A DNA stretch of 16,058 bases from an uncultured Thalassolituus sp. Its GTDB lineage: Bacteria > Pseudomonadota > Gammaproteobacteria > Pseudomonadales > Oceanobacteraceae. The position numbers and the translations under genes were made by a program. Shown piece after piece: positions 7,105 through 14,140 of this stretch. Position 1 is the first letter of the stretch. Each line of letters starts with the position of its first letter. Location: assembly GCA_913054055.1 (NCBI GenBank), contig CAJXIT010000036.1, positions 1 through 16,058 of the forward strand, given 5' to 3'. The notes below the pieces were generated by a model. The model saw only the letters and a list, made by a program, of their open reading frames with translations, was not told the origin of the DNA and did no database searches.

Positions 7105-8418
7105 TCAATGTTCCACTCGATTTCGGCCCAGTTCTTTGCATTTGTATAAGAGCTGGTCTGCCCGCTTAATGGCGTCATCAAGGCTTTCATCATTAATGTC
7201 AGTGGTCTCAAGGTTTATGGTTGTTATGCCAATGCTAACGGTTGATTGACAGGGGATACCATTCACTTCAGATGCGTTTTTTTCCCAATTTTCACGCATT
7301 CTTTCCACCACAGATATGGCCTCTGAAAACCCGATATTGGTGAGTAAAATCACAAACTCTTCACCTCCAAAACGTGCTTGAAGGTCTTGTTTTCTAAAGG
7401 TGTCATTACACACGGTAGAGAACAATCTTAATATATCATCACCAAAATCATGTCCATAGTTATCGTTCAGTTTTTTAAAAAAGTCCAAATCACACATGGC
7501 CAGTGACGCAGATTGATTTAATCGCTTACATTTTTCCAGCTTATTTTTAGCAGACGAATAAAACCCTCTACGATTTAATAGCTCAGTGAGCGGATCCGTA
7601 TTGCTGGTCAGTGTTAAGTCTTTTTCTCTTAATTTTAATTCTGTGATGTCGTGTAAATTAAACATGACAGAAGGGGTTCCTAGGAAGTCAATTTTACAAC
7701 AGGACATGGAATACCATTGTTCTGTTTTGTTAAAGACATCGCTGGTAATTTCATTCTCAAGGAAGCTGGAACGACTTGGGTCAGCGAGAAATTCGAGCAG
7801 TGGCGGATGGACAATATAATTTTCTAATTTAAATTTTTCTCCAACGGTTTCTTGCTTTAACCCTAATTTTTCAATGGCCGCTTGATTGATATATTCCAGT
7901 TTATTTATTGTGTTGTTTTCAAAAATGATCACTGGATCAGGTGACACATCTAGCACTGAAGGGGCGACAGTTAATAGGCTTTTTCCAAGATGACTGTTTG
8001 AGGAATCTTCACTGGTTTTTTGTAGCTTTTCAGGAATAAAAAACTCACCATTCATGACTTTTAATAGGGCGGTTTTCACTTCTTTTGATACATAACTTTT
8101 GGGTAAAAAGCCGTTGGCCCCCGCTACCATGGCTTTCACAGCCAGGTCATGGGTTTCATTGCCCGACATCACCAGAATATGGCAGTGTAAATGTGTATTT
8201 TTTACATGGGATATTAATTCTAATCCATTGCCGTCAGGCAGATTATAGTCCACCAAAATGAGATCAATATCGTTGTTGTCATTAACGTATTCTAACGCTT
8301 GCTGTAGGGTGCTGGCCTCTAAGAAATCATGCTCAACATCCATTTGATCTAACAGCGCACACAAACCCATGCGTAAAATTTCATGGTCATCAACGATCAG
8401 TGTTCGCATGCTTGCCAT
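7105..8418 (-). CDS. Response regulator with PAS and GGDEF domains (diguanylate cyclase)
   Basis: The 437 residues form a receiver domain (about 4-130), a PAS domain (about 152-262) and a GGDEF domain (about 272-435). Receiver residues are intact: D10/D11, phospho-acceptor D57 (ILVDYNLPDGNG), S85 and K107. The cyclase motif is GGEEF (351-355), with NDNYGHDFGDD before it, so it should make c-di-GMP from two GTP. RKQD (342-345), five residues ahead, is a canonical inhibitory I-site, implying product feedback. There is no EAL domain. The PAS may sense a ligand or transmit the signal. The gene begins one base after the stop of the upstream regulator, with AGGAG about 12 bases before ATG; M4 is an alternative start. 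No kinase is encoded here, so the phosphate source is unknown. Confidence 0.93.
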   Translation of the reverse strand: MASMRTLIVDDHEILRMGLCALLDQMDVEHDFLEASTLQQALEYVNDNNDIDLILVDYNLPDGNGLELISHVKNTHLHCHILVMSGNETHDLAVKAMVAGANGFLPKSYVSKEVKTALLKVMNGEFFIPEKLQKTSEDSSNSHLGKSLLTVAPSVLDVSPDPVIIFENNTINKLEYINQAAIEKLGLKQETVGEKFKLENYIVHPPLLEFLADPSRSSFLENEITSDVFNKTEQWYSMSCCKIDFLGTPSVMFNLHDITELKLREKDLTLTSNTDPLTELLNRRGFYSSAKNKLEKCKRLNQSASLAMCDLDFFKKLNDNYGHDFGDDILRLFSTVCNDTFRKQDLQARFGGEEFVILLTNIGFSEAISVVERMRENWEKNASEVNGIPCQSTVSIGITTINLETTDINDESLDDAIKRADQLLYKCKELGRNRVEH

Positions 8419-8419
8419 G

Positions 8420-9040
8420 TTACAGAATCACTCCTTTTTCTCTGGCTGCGTTGATGGCTTGAGTTCGATTGGTGACATTTAACTCTTCAAAGATCGCAGT
8501 GATATGGGTTTTAACGGTGCCTACAGAGATATTCAAATTATCAGCAATCAGTTTATTGGCTTGGCCGTCAGCCATGGCTTTAAGCACGTCTAGCTGTCGC
8601 GGGGTCAACTTTGAAATGGACTTATTGGATTTTAGATGGGCGGCTTTGTTTAAAAGGTCCATTGGGAAATATTGGCTGCCCGCTAAAATGATTTGAATGG
8701 CGCTAAAAATGACATCGTTGGCCGAGCTTTTAGGAATGAAGCCACTTACCCCTTTGTCCATAACCGCCTGTATGATTGAAGGGTCTTCATCGCCACTGAT
8801 CACACAAACTTTTAGCTCTGGGTAATCTTGTAGCACGCTATAAATAAAGCTCAGTCCTTCATTTCCTGGAATGTTGATGTCCAGCAGTGCCATCTTAATG
8901 TCTTTTTGTGTGCCCAGCAGTGATAAAGCGCTTTTGGTATCTTCTGCCTCAAGAACCTCTATGCCTTCAATCTTTTGCTCTATGGCAGCCTTTAGACCTA
9001 AGCGGAAAAGTCCATGGTCATCCGCGATCATCAGTTTCAT
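8420..9040 (-). CDS. NarL/FixJ-family response regulator (REC + LuxR-type HTH)
   Basis: With the start at 9040 the product is 206 residues, the usual size. The receiver domain (1-120) has D7/D8, phospho-acceptor D54 (ALLDINIPG), S82 and K104. A linker leads to a LuxR-type helix-turn-helix (about 143-204) with LTPRQLDVL, IADNLNISVGTVKTHI and INAAREKG. I prefer 9040 over the longer start at 9091 because the receiver fold begins at MKLMIADDH, AGGTG sits just upstream, and an extended -10 promoter at 9070-9079 lies downstream of the longer start. It is co-transcribed with the PAS-GGDEF regulator one base behind it. It is a DNA-binding output partner; its targets are unknown, and the tpsBA region is a guess. 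Confidence 0.93.
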   Translation of the reverse strand: MKLMIADDHGLFRLGLKAAIEQKIEGIEVLEAEDTKSALSLLGTQKDIKMALLDINIPGNEGLSFIYSVLQDYPELKVCVISGDEDPSIIQAVMDKGVSGFIPKSSANDVIFSAIQIILAGSQYFPMDLLNKAAHLKSNKSISKLTPRQLDVLKAMADGQANKLIADNLNISVGTVKTHITAIFEELNVTNRTQAINAAREKGVIL

Positions 9041-9069
9041 GCAGCACCTAATATTCAAAGTTTGATTTG

Positions 9070-9079
9070 AGTATAGCAA
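9070..9079 (-). promoter_or_regulatory. Extended -10 promoter for the response-regulator operon
   Basis: On the minus strand the sequence reads TTGCTATACT, a TGn extension joined to a -10 hexamer matching TATAAT at five of six. No clear -35 is seen, which is tolerable for extended -10 promoters. Transcription would begin near 9063, about 23 bases before the start at 9040. Confidence 0.5.
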
Positions 9080-9121
9080 GGATTTCAGCACTGGCTGGGG
9101 ATACAGGGATTACCGAAATCC
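9080..9121. repeat. Inverted repeat GGATTTC...GAAATCC upstream of the regulator operon
   Basis: Seven-base arms at 9080-9086 and 9115-9121 are separated by 28 bases and lie just upstream of the extended -10 site. This may be an operator, for example for autoregulation, or chance. Confidence 0.25.
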
Positions 9122-9205
9122 ATTGGAACTGGGTGATATTAAGATAGGCCTAAGGCCTTGTTGCTCTATATTTAAGGTATGCCGATGGGGTGGCTTAGAC
9201 CAATC

Positions 9206-9234
9206 TTGACAGTGTAAAGTTTGAGCGGTATTGT
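9206..9234 (+). promoter_or_regulatory. Sigma-70 promoter for the SnoaL-like gene
   Basis: TTGACA (9206-9211) is a perfect -35, followed after 17 bases by TATTGT (9229-9234), which matches the -10 consensus at four of six. The start of transcription would be near 9241, leaving a leader of about 48 bases. Confidence 0.6.
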
Positions 9235-9288
9235 GACCTTATACACATTGGGGTGTGATTCAATTTCATGGATTAATGGAGCATAATT

Positions 9289-9687
9289 ATGAGTCAGCAA
9301 AATTTAGATAAGTGGCATCAAGTCATTGCTAATAAAGATATGAAATTACTGCGTGAAATTTTACATCCAGACGTGGAGTTCCACTCTCCAACTTTGTGGG
9401 AGCCAAAAAAAGGTCGTGACATTACTCAGTACATCTTAAAGATGGTGATTGATATATTTCAAGATTTTGAATACCAAAGAGAATGGGTAGATGGCAATAA
9501 CTTAGCGTTAGAATTCAGCGCAAGAGTAGATGATAAACAGGTGAAAGGCATTGACTTGATACGCTGGAATGATGAAGGGCAGATCGTGCATTTCGAAGTA
9601 ATGATGCGTCCAATCAATGGTTTACAGCTTATGTTTGAAAAAATGACAGAGCATTTGCGCCAAGCTGGGTTTTTACCTAACGAATAA
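9289..9687 (+). CDS. SnoaL-like / NTF2-fold family protein
   Basis: The 132-residue protein has the pattern of the SnoaL-like NTF2 fold. An N-terminal helix (NLDKWHQVIANKDMKLLREI) leads to LHPDVEFHSPTLWEPKKGRD, then a helix (ITQYILKMVIDIFQDFEYQR), followed by strands (NNLALEFSARVDDKQVKGID, LIRWNDEGQIVHFEVMMRP). The family includes small cyclases, isomerases and many proteins with no known activity. No catalytic set can be assigned here, so function is open. GGAG lies seven bases before ATG. It is expressed from its own promoter (9206-9234) and followed by an 11-base-pair hairpin, so it is probably a single-gene unit. Confidence 0.85.
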   Translation: MSQQNLDKWHQVIANKDMKLLREILHPDVEFHSPTLWEPKKGRDITQYILKMVIDIFQDFEYQREWVDGNNLALEFSARVDDKQVKGIDLIRWNDEGQIVHFEVMMRPINGLQLMFEKMTEHLRQAGFLPNE

Positions 9688-9701
9688 TCATGCCTAAGGT
9701 A

Positions 9702-9734
9702 GCCTGCAAAGGGATTAAACAAGCCTTTGCAGGC
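9702..9734. terminator. Stable hairpin after the SnoaL-like gene
   Basis: GCCTGCAAAGG (9702-9712) and CCTTTGCAGGC (9724-9734) form a perfect 11-base-pair stem with an 11-base loop, 15 bases after the stop. No T-run follows, so it is either a weak terminator or a 3'-end stabiliser. Confidence 0.5.
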
Positions 9735-9806
9735 GAATCCCAATTGAGATCTCTTCTTTAGCCTTACCTTACTTAGTGTGGAAATCAGGCAATCGCAAGA
9801 TAAAAC

Positions 9807-9835
9807 CTGACACCTTGTCTAACCTTGTTTAAAAT
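9807..9835 (+). promoter_or_regulatory. Sigma-70 promoter for the rhodanese gene
   Basis: CTGACA (9807-9812) and TAAAAT (9830-9835) are spaced by 17 bases, each matching consensus at five of six. Transcription would begin near 9842, which favours the ATG at 9864 over any start further upstream. Confidence 0.65.
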
Positions 9836-9863
9836 GCCTGCCAAATTAATGAAAGGTGCCATC

Positions 9864-10700
9864 ATGACATCACCATTACCACTGATTGTAGAGCCTGCAG
9901 AACTTGAAGCGATGCTTCATCAGGACAATCTATTAATTCTTGATCTGGGCAAGGCTGACACTTATCAGCAAGCCCATGTCCCTGGGGCCATTTCAGTATC
10001 GCCAGCGGACATTCAATTGGGTATCAAGCCTGCTCCAGGCAAGTTGCCCACAAAAGAACAGTTAAGCATTCTGTTTAGCCGTTTAGGTTTAAAAGCGGAT
10101 ACCCATGTGGTGGTGTACGACGACGATGGCGGGCCGTGGGCCGGTCGTATGATCTGGGTACTTGATAGCATTGGCCACAAACATTACAGCTTTTTAAATG
10201 GCGGCATTCATAGTTGGTTGGCAGAACAACTTCCAGTGGAAGCGCAAGCCAACAGCCCGATTGCAAGTGATTATGAGGTATCGGACATTGATACCAGTGT
10301 CAGCATTAGCAAAGATGACTTATTAGCCGCCGTGACGTTTAAAGAAAGCAGTTATCAAATTTGGGATGCACGTTCTTATAAAGAATACACTGGTGAAAAA
10401 GCCGTGAGTGCTCGCGGTGGTCATTTACCCAGTGCGCAAAGTTACGAATTCAGTCGCGCCCTTGATGCGGATCGCAACATGCGCTTGCGTGACTTAGGCG
10501 AAATTAAGGCCGAACTTAACGAGCTTGGCATTAATGGCGAGCAAACCATCGTCAGCCATTGTCAGACTCACCGTCGCTCAGGTTTATCCTATGTGATTTG
10601 CAAAGCCTTGGGTTGGCACATGCAAGCCTATGATGGCAGCTGGAGCGAGTGGGGTAACGATCCGAGTACCCCCATTGTGGAAGGCGAATCGGCTAATTAG
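9864..10700 (+). CDS. rhdA: Thiosulfate sulfurtransferase (two-domain rhodanese, RhdA type)
   Basis: The enzyme moves sulfane sulfur from a donor such as thiosulfate to an acceptor through a cysteine persulfide. The 278 residues form two rhodanese modules. The N-terminal one (about 8-125: ILDLGKADTYQQAHVPGAIS, WVLDSIGHKHYSFLNGGIHSW) has no cysteine at its loop (DDDGGPWAG) and is structural. The C-terminal one (about 145-270: IWDARSYKEYTGE, GGHLPSA) carries catalytic C233 in CQTHRR. That loop resembles the CQTHHR loop of Azotobacter RhdA and differs from the CRKGVT or CGSGVT loops of other rhodaneses and mercaptopyruvate enzymes. I chose ATG 9864 because AGGTG lies five bases before it and the promoter fits; an in-frame TTG at 9825 lies inside the promoter. 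It sits before psd, as in Pseudomonas. The in vivo donor is uncertain. Confidence 0.92.
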   Translation: MTSPLPLIVEPAELEAMLHQDNLLILDLGKADTYQQAHVPGAISVSPADIQLGIKPAPGKLPTKEQLSILFSRLGLKADTHVVVYDDDGGPWAGRMIWVLDSIGHKHYSFLNGGIHSWLAEQLPVEAQANSPIASDYEVSDIDTSVSISKDDLLAAVTFKESSYQIWDARSYKEYTGEKAVSARGGHLPSAQSYEFSRALDADRNMRLRDLGEIKAELNELGINGEQTIVSHCQTHRRSGLSYVICKALGWHMQAYDGSWSEWGNDPSTPIVEGESAN

Positions 10701-10726
10701 CCGTAAGCACAGTTAGAAGATTGATT

Positions 10727-10744
10727 GCTTGAGAATACTCAAGC
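10727..10744. repeat. Small hairpin between rhdA and psd
   Basis: GCTTGAG and CTCAAGC (seven base pairs, four-base loop AATA) lie in the 87-base gap between the two genes. No T-run follows, so it may shape the mRNA rather than end it. I see no strong separate psd promoter. Confidence 0.4.
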
Positions 10745-10787
10745 TGTCAACATTAAAAATTTAGAATAGTAAAACGGAAAATAAAAC

Positions 10788-11624
10788 GTGAAAGATAATT
10801 TATTTGTATTCAGTCAGTACATCATTCCACAACATGCTTTATCACGTTTAGTGGGCTGGTTTGCTAGCACCAAAATTGAGTTCATTAAAAACCTGTTCAT
10901 AAAGAATTTTGCTAAAAAATTCGGTATTAACATGAGCGAAGCCAAAATCGAAGACCTAGAAGCCTTTGAAAGCTTTAACGACTTTTTTACTCGTGAATTA
11001 AAAGATGGCGCACGCCCAATTGCCGACACTAAATTAGTGAGCCCTGCAGACGGAGCCGTAAGCCAGTTAGGTAAAATTGAATTAGGCCGTGTTTTTCAAG
11101 CCAAAGGCCGTGACTTCAGTGTGACCGAATTATTAGGTGGCGACAGCGATCGTGCTGAGCCATATTTAAACGGTGACTTTACTACCATTTATTTATCACC
11201 AAAAGATTACCACCGTGTGCACATGCCATGTGCAGGTACCCTTAAAGAAACCATTTACGTACCAGGTGATTTATTCAGTGTAAATCCTGCTACGGCTCAA
11301 GGAGTAGATGGTTTGTTTGCCCGTAACGAGCGTTTGGTTTGCATGTTTGAAACTGAACACGGCCCAATGGCCATGGTATTGGTAGGCGCCATGATCGTAG
11401 CGGGCATTGAAACCGTATGGTCAGGTCAGGTTTGCCCACTGCCAAAAGAAGCACAGGTTCAAACGTTTGATGGTAAAGAAATTAAACTTGAGAAGGGCGA
11501 AGAAATGGGTCGCTTTAAACTGGGTTCAACGGTTGTATTGTGCTTCCCGCAAGACGCCATTAAGTTTAAAGAAGAAATTCAAGCTACGTCACCATTAATG
11601 ATGGGGCAAGCGCTAGCGGATTAA
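10788..11624 (+). CDS. psd: Phosphatidylserine decarboxylase proenzyme
   Basis: This inner-membrane-associated enzyme decarboxylates phosphatidylserine to phosphatidylethanolamine, the last step of that pathway. The 278 residues include FNDFFTRELKDGARPI, SPADG (D88), YHRVHMP (H142, H145) and the self-cleavage motif LGST (245-248). Cleavage before S247 gives a long beta chain and a short alpha chain whose N-terminal serine becomes the pyruvoyl group. D88, H145 and S247 make up the expected catalytic set. The length is close to the E. coli-type enzyme. The start is GTG: an in-frame stop at 10767-10769 rules out a longer form, and the next ATG is at codon 49, inside the conserved part. The ribosome site is weak (GGA about nine bases upstream). 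A strong terminator follows. Confidence 0.97.
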   Translation: MKDNLFVFSQYIIPQHALSRLVGWFASTKIEFIKNLFIKNFAKKFGINMSEAKIEDLEAFESFNDFFTRELKDGARPIADTKLVSPADGAVSQLGKIELGRVFQAKGRDFSVTELLGGDSDRAEPYLNGDFTTIYLSPKDYHRVHMPCAGTLKETIYVPGDLFSVNPATAQGVDGLFARNERLVCMFETEHGPMAMVLVGAMIVAGIETVWSGQVCPLPKEAQVQTFDGKEIKLEKGEEMGRFKLGSTVVLCFPQDAIKFKEEIQATSPLMMGQALAD

Positions 11625-11651
11625 TTTCTAACTAGCATCTTTGAAATATTT

Positions 11652-11684
11652 AGCGCTTTATATGAAGGTATAAAGCGCTTTTTT
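11652..11684 (+). terminator. Rho-independent terminator after psd
   Basis: AGCGCTTTATA (11652-11662) and TATAAAGCGCT (11669-11679) form an 11-base-pair stem with a six-base loop, followed by a T-run at 11680-11684. It also stands between psd and the convergent BLUF gene. Confidence 0.93.
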
Positions 11685-11692
11685 ATGTGAGC

Positions 11693-12132
11693 CTAAGACG
11701 GTTCTACACAAATGCGCTTCACTTTATCGTGATCGTGTATGAAGTGTCGTATCCAGCTGACCAGTTGATTGGCGGATACCTTAAAGCTAGCCACATAGGC
11801 ATCTCTAAATTCAGTAAGTAAGCCCCAGTCTTTTCCTATATGACTGCTAATATCAAAGGCCTCCATATTCCAGTCGGTCAGTTCTCTTTGTGCGATGGGG
11901 GAGTCGATTAATATCTCAAGATTGGTGTGGCGGGGATCTGTTCAATTAAATCATGTAGATTTTGCTTTTCACCTTCGATGATCTGAATGAATTTGCCTTG
12001 GTCATAAAACAATATGCCGGTAATGCCATTTTCTGGGTTGCGGGTACGTGCAGTGTTTAGGATATTGTTGAGGTCCTCAGGCATTTCCCGAAGCGTCCCT
12101 TGGTATTCACTGGTGTACATAATTAGATGCAT
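11693..12132 (-). pseudogene. BLUF-domain blue-light sensor, frameshifted
   Basis: The 5' part reads MHLIMYTSEYQG from ATG 12132 with BLUF hallmarks: photoactive Y6, N32, the NGITG turn and Q50 in FIQIIEGE, which together hold the flavin. The frame then stops after PATPILRY near 11908. One frame over, the missing half follows without a gap: PRHTNLEILID, then RELTDWNMEAFDI (the usual RxF/L-x-x-W-x-M) and on to a stop at 11693-11695. Joined, the product would be about 146 residues, a normal single-domain BLUF. The break maps to a run of four G at 11932-11935 on the plus strand; one extra base would restore the frame. This may be a true pseudogene, a slippage-variable tract or an assembly error. 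It lies 80 bases downstream of rsgA. BLUF proteins bind FAD and respond to blue light, often through partner proteins. Confidence 0.82.
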
Positions 12133-12200
12133 AGGCTTCAACGGGTTGTGAGAGCAGTACGCTAAGTATGGACGCTAATCCCAAAGTTGGCAGTTTTATT

Positions 12201-12235
12201 GAGGCATTGGGTTTATTTTTCTTTACCCATGCCTC
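12201..12235. repeat. Inverted repeat spanning the end of rsgA
   Basis: GAGGCATTGGG (12201-12211) and CCCATGCCTC (12226-12235) can pair over ten bases with one bulge. The right arm lies in the last codons of rsgA. No T-run follows on the minus strand, so a terminator is uncertain; it could separate rsgA expression from the BLUF gene. Confidence 0.35.
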
Positions 12236-13250
12236 GCACATTGACTTCGTCTAAGCTGTCTACAATTTGTTGAAAGCTGGCAAAGCGGCCTTCGCTTATT
12301 TCATTGTTTTCTAAGGCTTTTTTCATGGCACAGCCAGGTTCTGCCTGGTGTTTACAGTCGCGGAATTTACACATGCCCACAAATGGCTGAAATTCTTTGA
12401 AGCCTTCTAATATTTCGTGTTCTTCCATGTGCCATAAACCGAATTCCCGTATCCCCGGACTATCGATTAAATCGCCGCCGCTGGGAAAATGGAATAATGT
12501 GGCCGTGGTGGTGGTGTGTTTACCGGTTTTGCTTTGTTCACGCAGACCGCCCACACGTATGTCTTCATCAGGTAATAGTGTGGATACGGTGTGGGATTTC
12601 CCCACGCCACTTTGACCCACAAACACACTGATGCGATCTTTTAATAGAACTTTTAATTCTTCTAGGCCACCTTCGGTAATGGCACTGGTTTGAATAAAGC
12701 GATAACCAATGTCTTGGTAATCTTTCACTAGTGTTTCAAAGTGCTCACGATTGTCGTCGTTTAATAAATCAATTTTGTTTAGACATAAAATAGGCTCAAT
12801 GCCGCTCACTTCAGCGGCTACTAAATAGCGGTCTATGAGATTGCGGTGGGCATGAGGTTCCGGTGCCACCACTATGATCATGTAATCAATATTGGCGGCT
12901 ACGGATTTAAGCTCACCATACATGTTGGGGCGCTGAAGTTCGCATTGGCGATCGTGTCTGGCTACCACAACACCTTGCTCGTTACCGGCACGCCATGTGA
13001 CGTTATCACCGGTTACCAAGCCACCCAGGTTTGCACGCATATAGCAGCGGGTTTGAAGGCCGTCAGACCCTTCCACCAAAACTTGTGTACCGAAATGACT
13101 GATCACTTGCCCATTTTGCTCAGGGCCTAGATCCCCACCTTCAAGTTCATGATGAATTTGATCTTCTTTTTTATGGGCGCGATCATTGCGTTCTTGCTGA
13201 ATCTTGTTGATTCGCCACGCTTGTCGCTTATTCAGTTTTCTTTTAGCCAT
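12213..13250 (-). CDS. rsgA: Small ribosomal subunit biogenesis GTPase RsgA
   Basis: RsgA is a circularly permuted GTPase that checks late maturation of the 30S subunit in the cytoplasm. The 345 residues show a basic N-terminal tail, an OB fold (about 45-110), and then the permuted GTPase motifs: G4 NKID (158-161), G5 TSA (188-190), G1 GQSGVGKS (212-219), a TTTT switch region (246-249) and G3 DSPG (263-266). The C-terminal zinc site is C294, C299, H301 and C307. Length is normal. The residues after the P-loop read HTVSTLLP where SLINxLLP is usual; the nucleotide contacts are kept. The start has no strong ribosome site. It diverges from orn across 165 bases, an arrangement common in gammaproteobacteria. 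Confidence 0.97.
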   Translation of the reverse strand: MAKRKLNKRQAWRINKIQQERNDRAHKKEDQIHHELEGGDLGPEQNGQVISHFGTQVLVEGSDGLQTRCYMRANLGGLVTGDNVTWRAGNEQGVVVARHDRQCELQRPNMYGELKSVAANIDYMIIVVAPEPHAHRNLIDRYLVAAEVSGIEPILCLNKIDLLNDDNREHFETLVKDYQDIGYRFIQTSAITEGGLEELKVLLKDRISVFVGQSGVGKSHTVSTLLPDEDIRVGGLREQSKTGKHTTTTATLFHFPSGGDLIDSPGIREFGLWHMEEHEILEGFKEFQPFVGMCKFRDCKHQAEPGCAMKKALENNEISEGRFASFQQIVDSLDEVNVRGMGKEK

Positions 13251-13353
13251 CTAATCTAACAGGTGCCCTAAAATACAAATTGTGTTCAAATTGAGCTTTA
13301 ATGAAGTATATAGACAAACATCGCTTAATTCAGGCCGATTGCGGGATTTAAAG

Positions 13354-13374
13354 GCCAATTCTTAAAGAATTGGC
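13354..13374. promoter_or_regulatory. 21-bp perfect palindrome between rsgA and orn
   Basis: Arms GCCAATTCTT (13354-13363) and AAGAATTGGC (13365-13374) flank a single A. It lies 41 bases before orn and 103 before rsgA. It could be a dimeric regulator site or a 5' leader hairpin. I do not recognise the motif. Confidence 0.45.
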
Positions 13375-13415
13375 ACCACAATAGGGTTAATAAGTGAGGT
13401 TAAAAAGGCAGAATT

Positions 13416-13958
13416 ATGGAATCTAAGCACAATCTCATCTGGATCGATCTTGAAATGACGGGATTAGAGCCCGCCACAGATGTGATTATTGAAATTGCGA
13501 CTATTGTCACCGATGGTGATTTAAACATATTGGCAGAAGGCCCGGTACTGGCCATTCATCAGCCTGATAGCATCATCGACAATATGGATGAATGGAATAC
13601 CAAAACCCATGGTAATTCCGGTTTGGTGCAGCGCGTGAAAGACAGCAAAATTGACGAAGCGGAAGCGGTTAGACAAACCATTGAGTTTTTGCGTCAGTAT
13701 GTGGGTAAAGGCGTCAGCCCAATGTGTGGCAATAGCGTGCATCAAGACCGACGCTTTATGAATAAATATATGTTGGAGCTGGAAGAGTTTTTCCATTATC
13801 GCAATATTGATGTGAGTACTTTGAAAGAACTGGCCCGTCGCTGGGCACCAGAAAAGCTGAAAGGGTTAACTAAAAAAGGCTCTCACCAAGCGCTGGATGA
13901 TATCCGTGAAAGCATTGAAGAAATGCAGTATTACCGCAAGCATGTGATGAGTATTTAA
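13416..13958 (+). CDS. orn: Oligoribonuclease (DEDDh 3'-5' exonuclease)
   Basis: Orn degrades short RNAs of two to five nucleotides, including pGpG, the breakdown product of c-di-GMP, to mononucleotides in the cytoplasm. The 180 residues carry the DEDDh set: D11 and E13 (IWIDLEMTGL), D111 (GNSVHQDRRFM), H157 and D162 (SHQALDDIRES). Length and start match the family, with AAGG seven bases before ATG. It diverges from rsgA. Because pGpG build-up blocks c-di-GMP phosphodiesterases, orn bears on the same signal made by the nearby GGDEF protein. That link is general cell biology, not evidence of co-regulation here. Confidence 0.98.
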   Translation: MESKHNLIWIDLEMTGLEPATDVIIEIATIVTDGDLNILAEGPVLAIHQPDSIIDNMDEWNTKTHGNSGLVQRVKDSKIDEAEAVRQTIEFLRQYVGKGVSPMCGNSVHQDRRFMNKYMLELEEFFHYRNIDVSTLKELARRWAPEKLKGLTKKGSHQALDDIRESIEEMQYYRKHVMSI

Positions 13959-13982
13959 TTATTAAGCCTGTAAAAAGCGGTG

Positions 13983-14015
13983 AAAAAAAAGGCGAGCCAT
14001 AGGCTCGCTTTTTTT
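13983..14015. terminator. Strong terminator after orn, potentially bidirectional
   Basis: GCGAGCC (13992-13998) and GGCTCGC (14002-14008) form a tight stem with a three-base loop, followed by seven T. A run of eight A stands before it, so the structure could also end minus-strand transcripts. Confidence 0.93.
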
Positions 14016-14140
14016 ATGGGGGCTGATTAAATTTGAGATCTATGTATGAAGTTACTAAAAGGACCATGGATATCGTTAGGGGTTCAGGATAATATGCGCC
14101 GCAGAAATATTTGACGATCAAAGTATGGTAAGGGATATCA

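Noticed and set aside
9041..9091. Longer N-terminus (17 extra residues) for the NarL-type regulator
   Set aside because: It would start upstream of the likely promoter and adds residues not found before the receiver fold.
9825..9863. TTG start 13 codons upstream for the rhodanese
   Set aside because: It lies within the -10 region of a well-formed promoter and has no ribosome site; ATG at 9864 has both supports.
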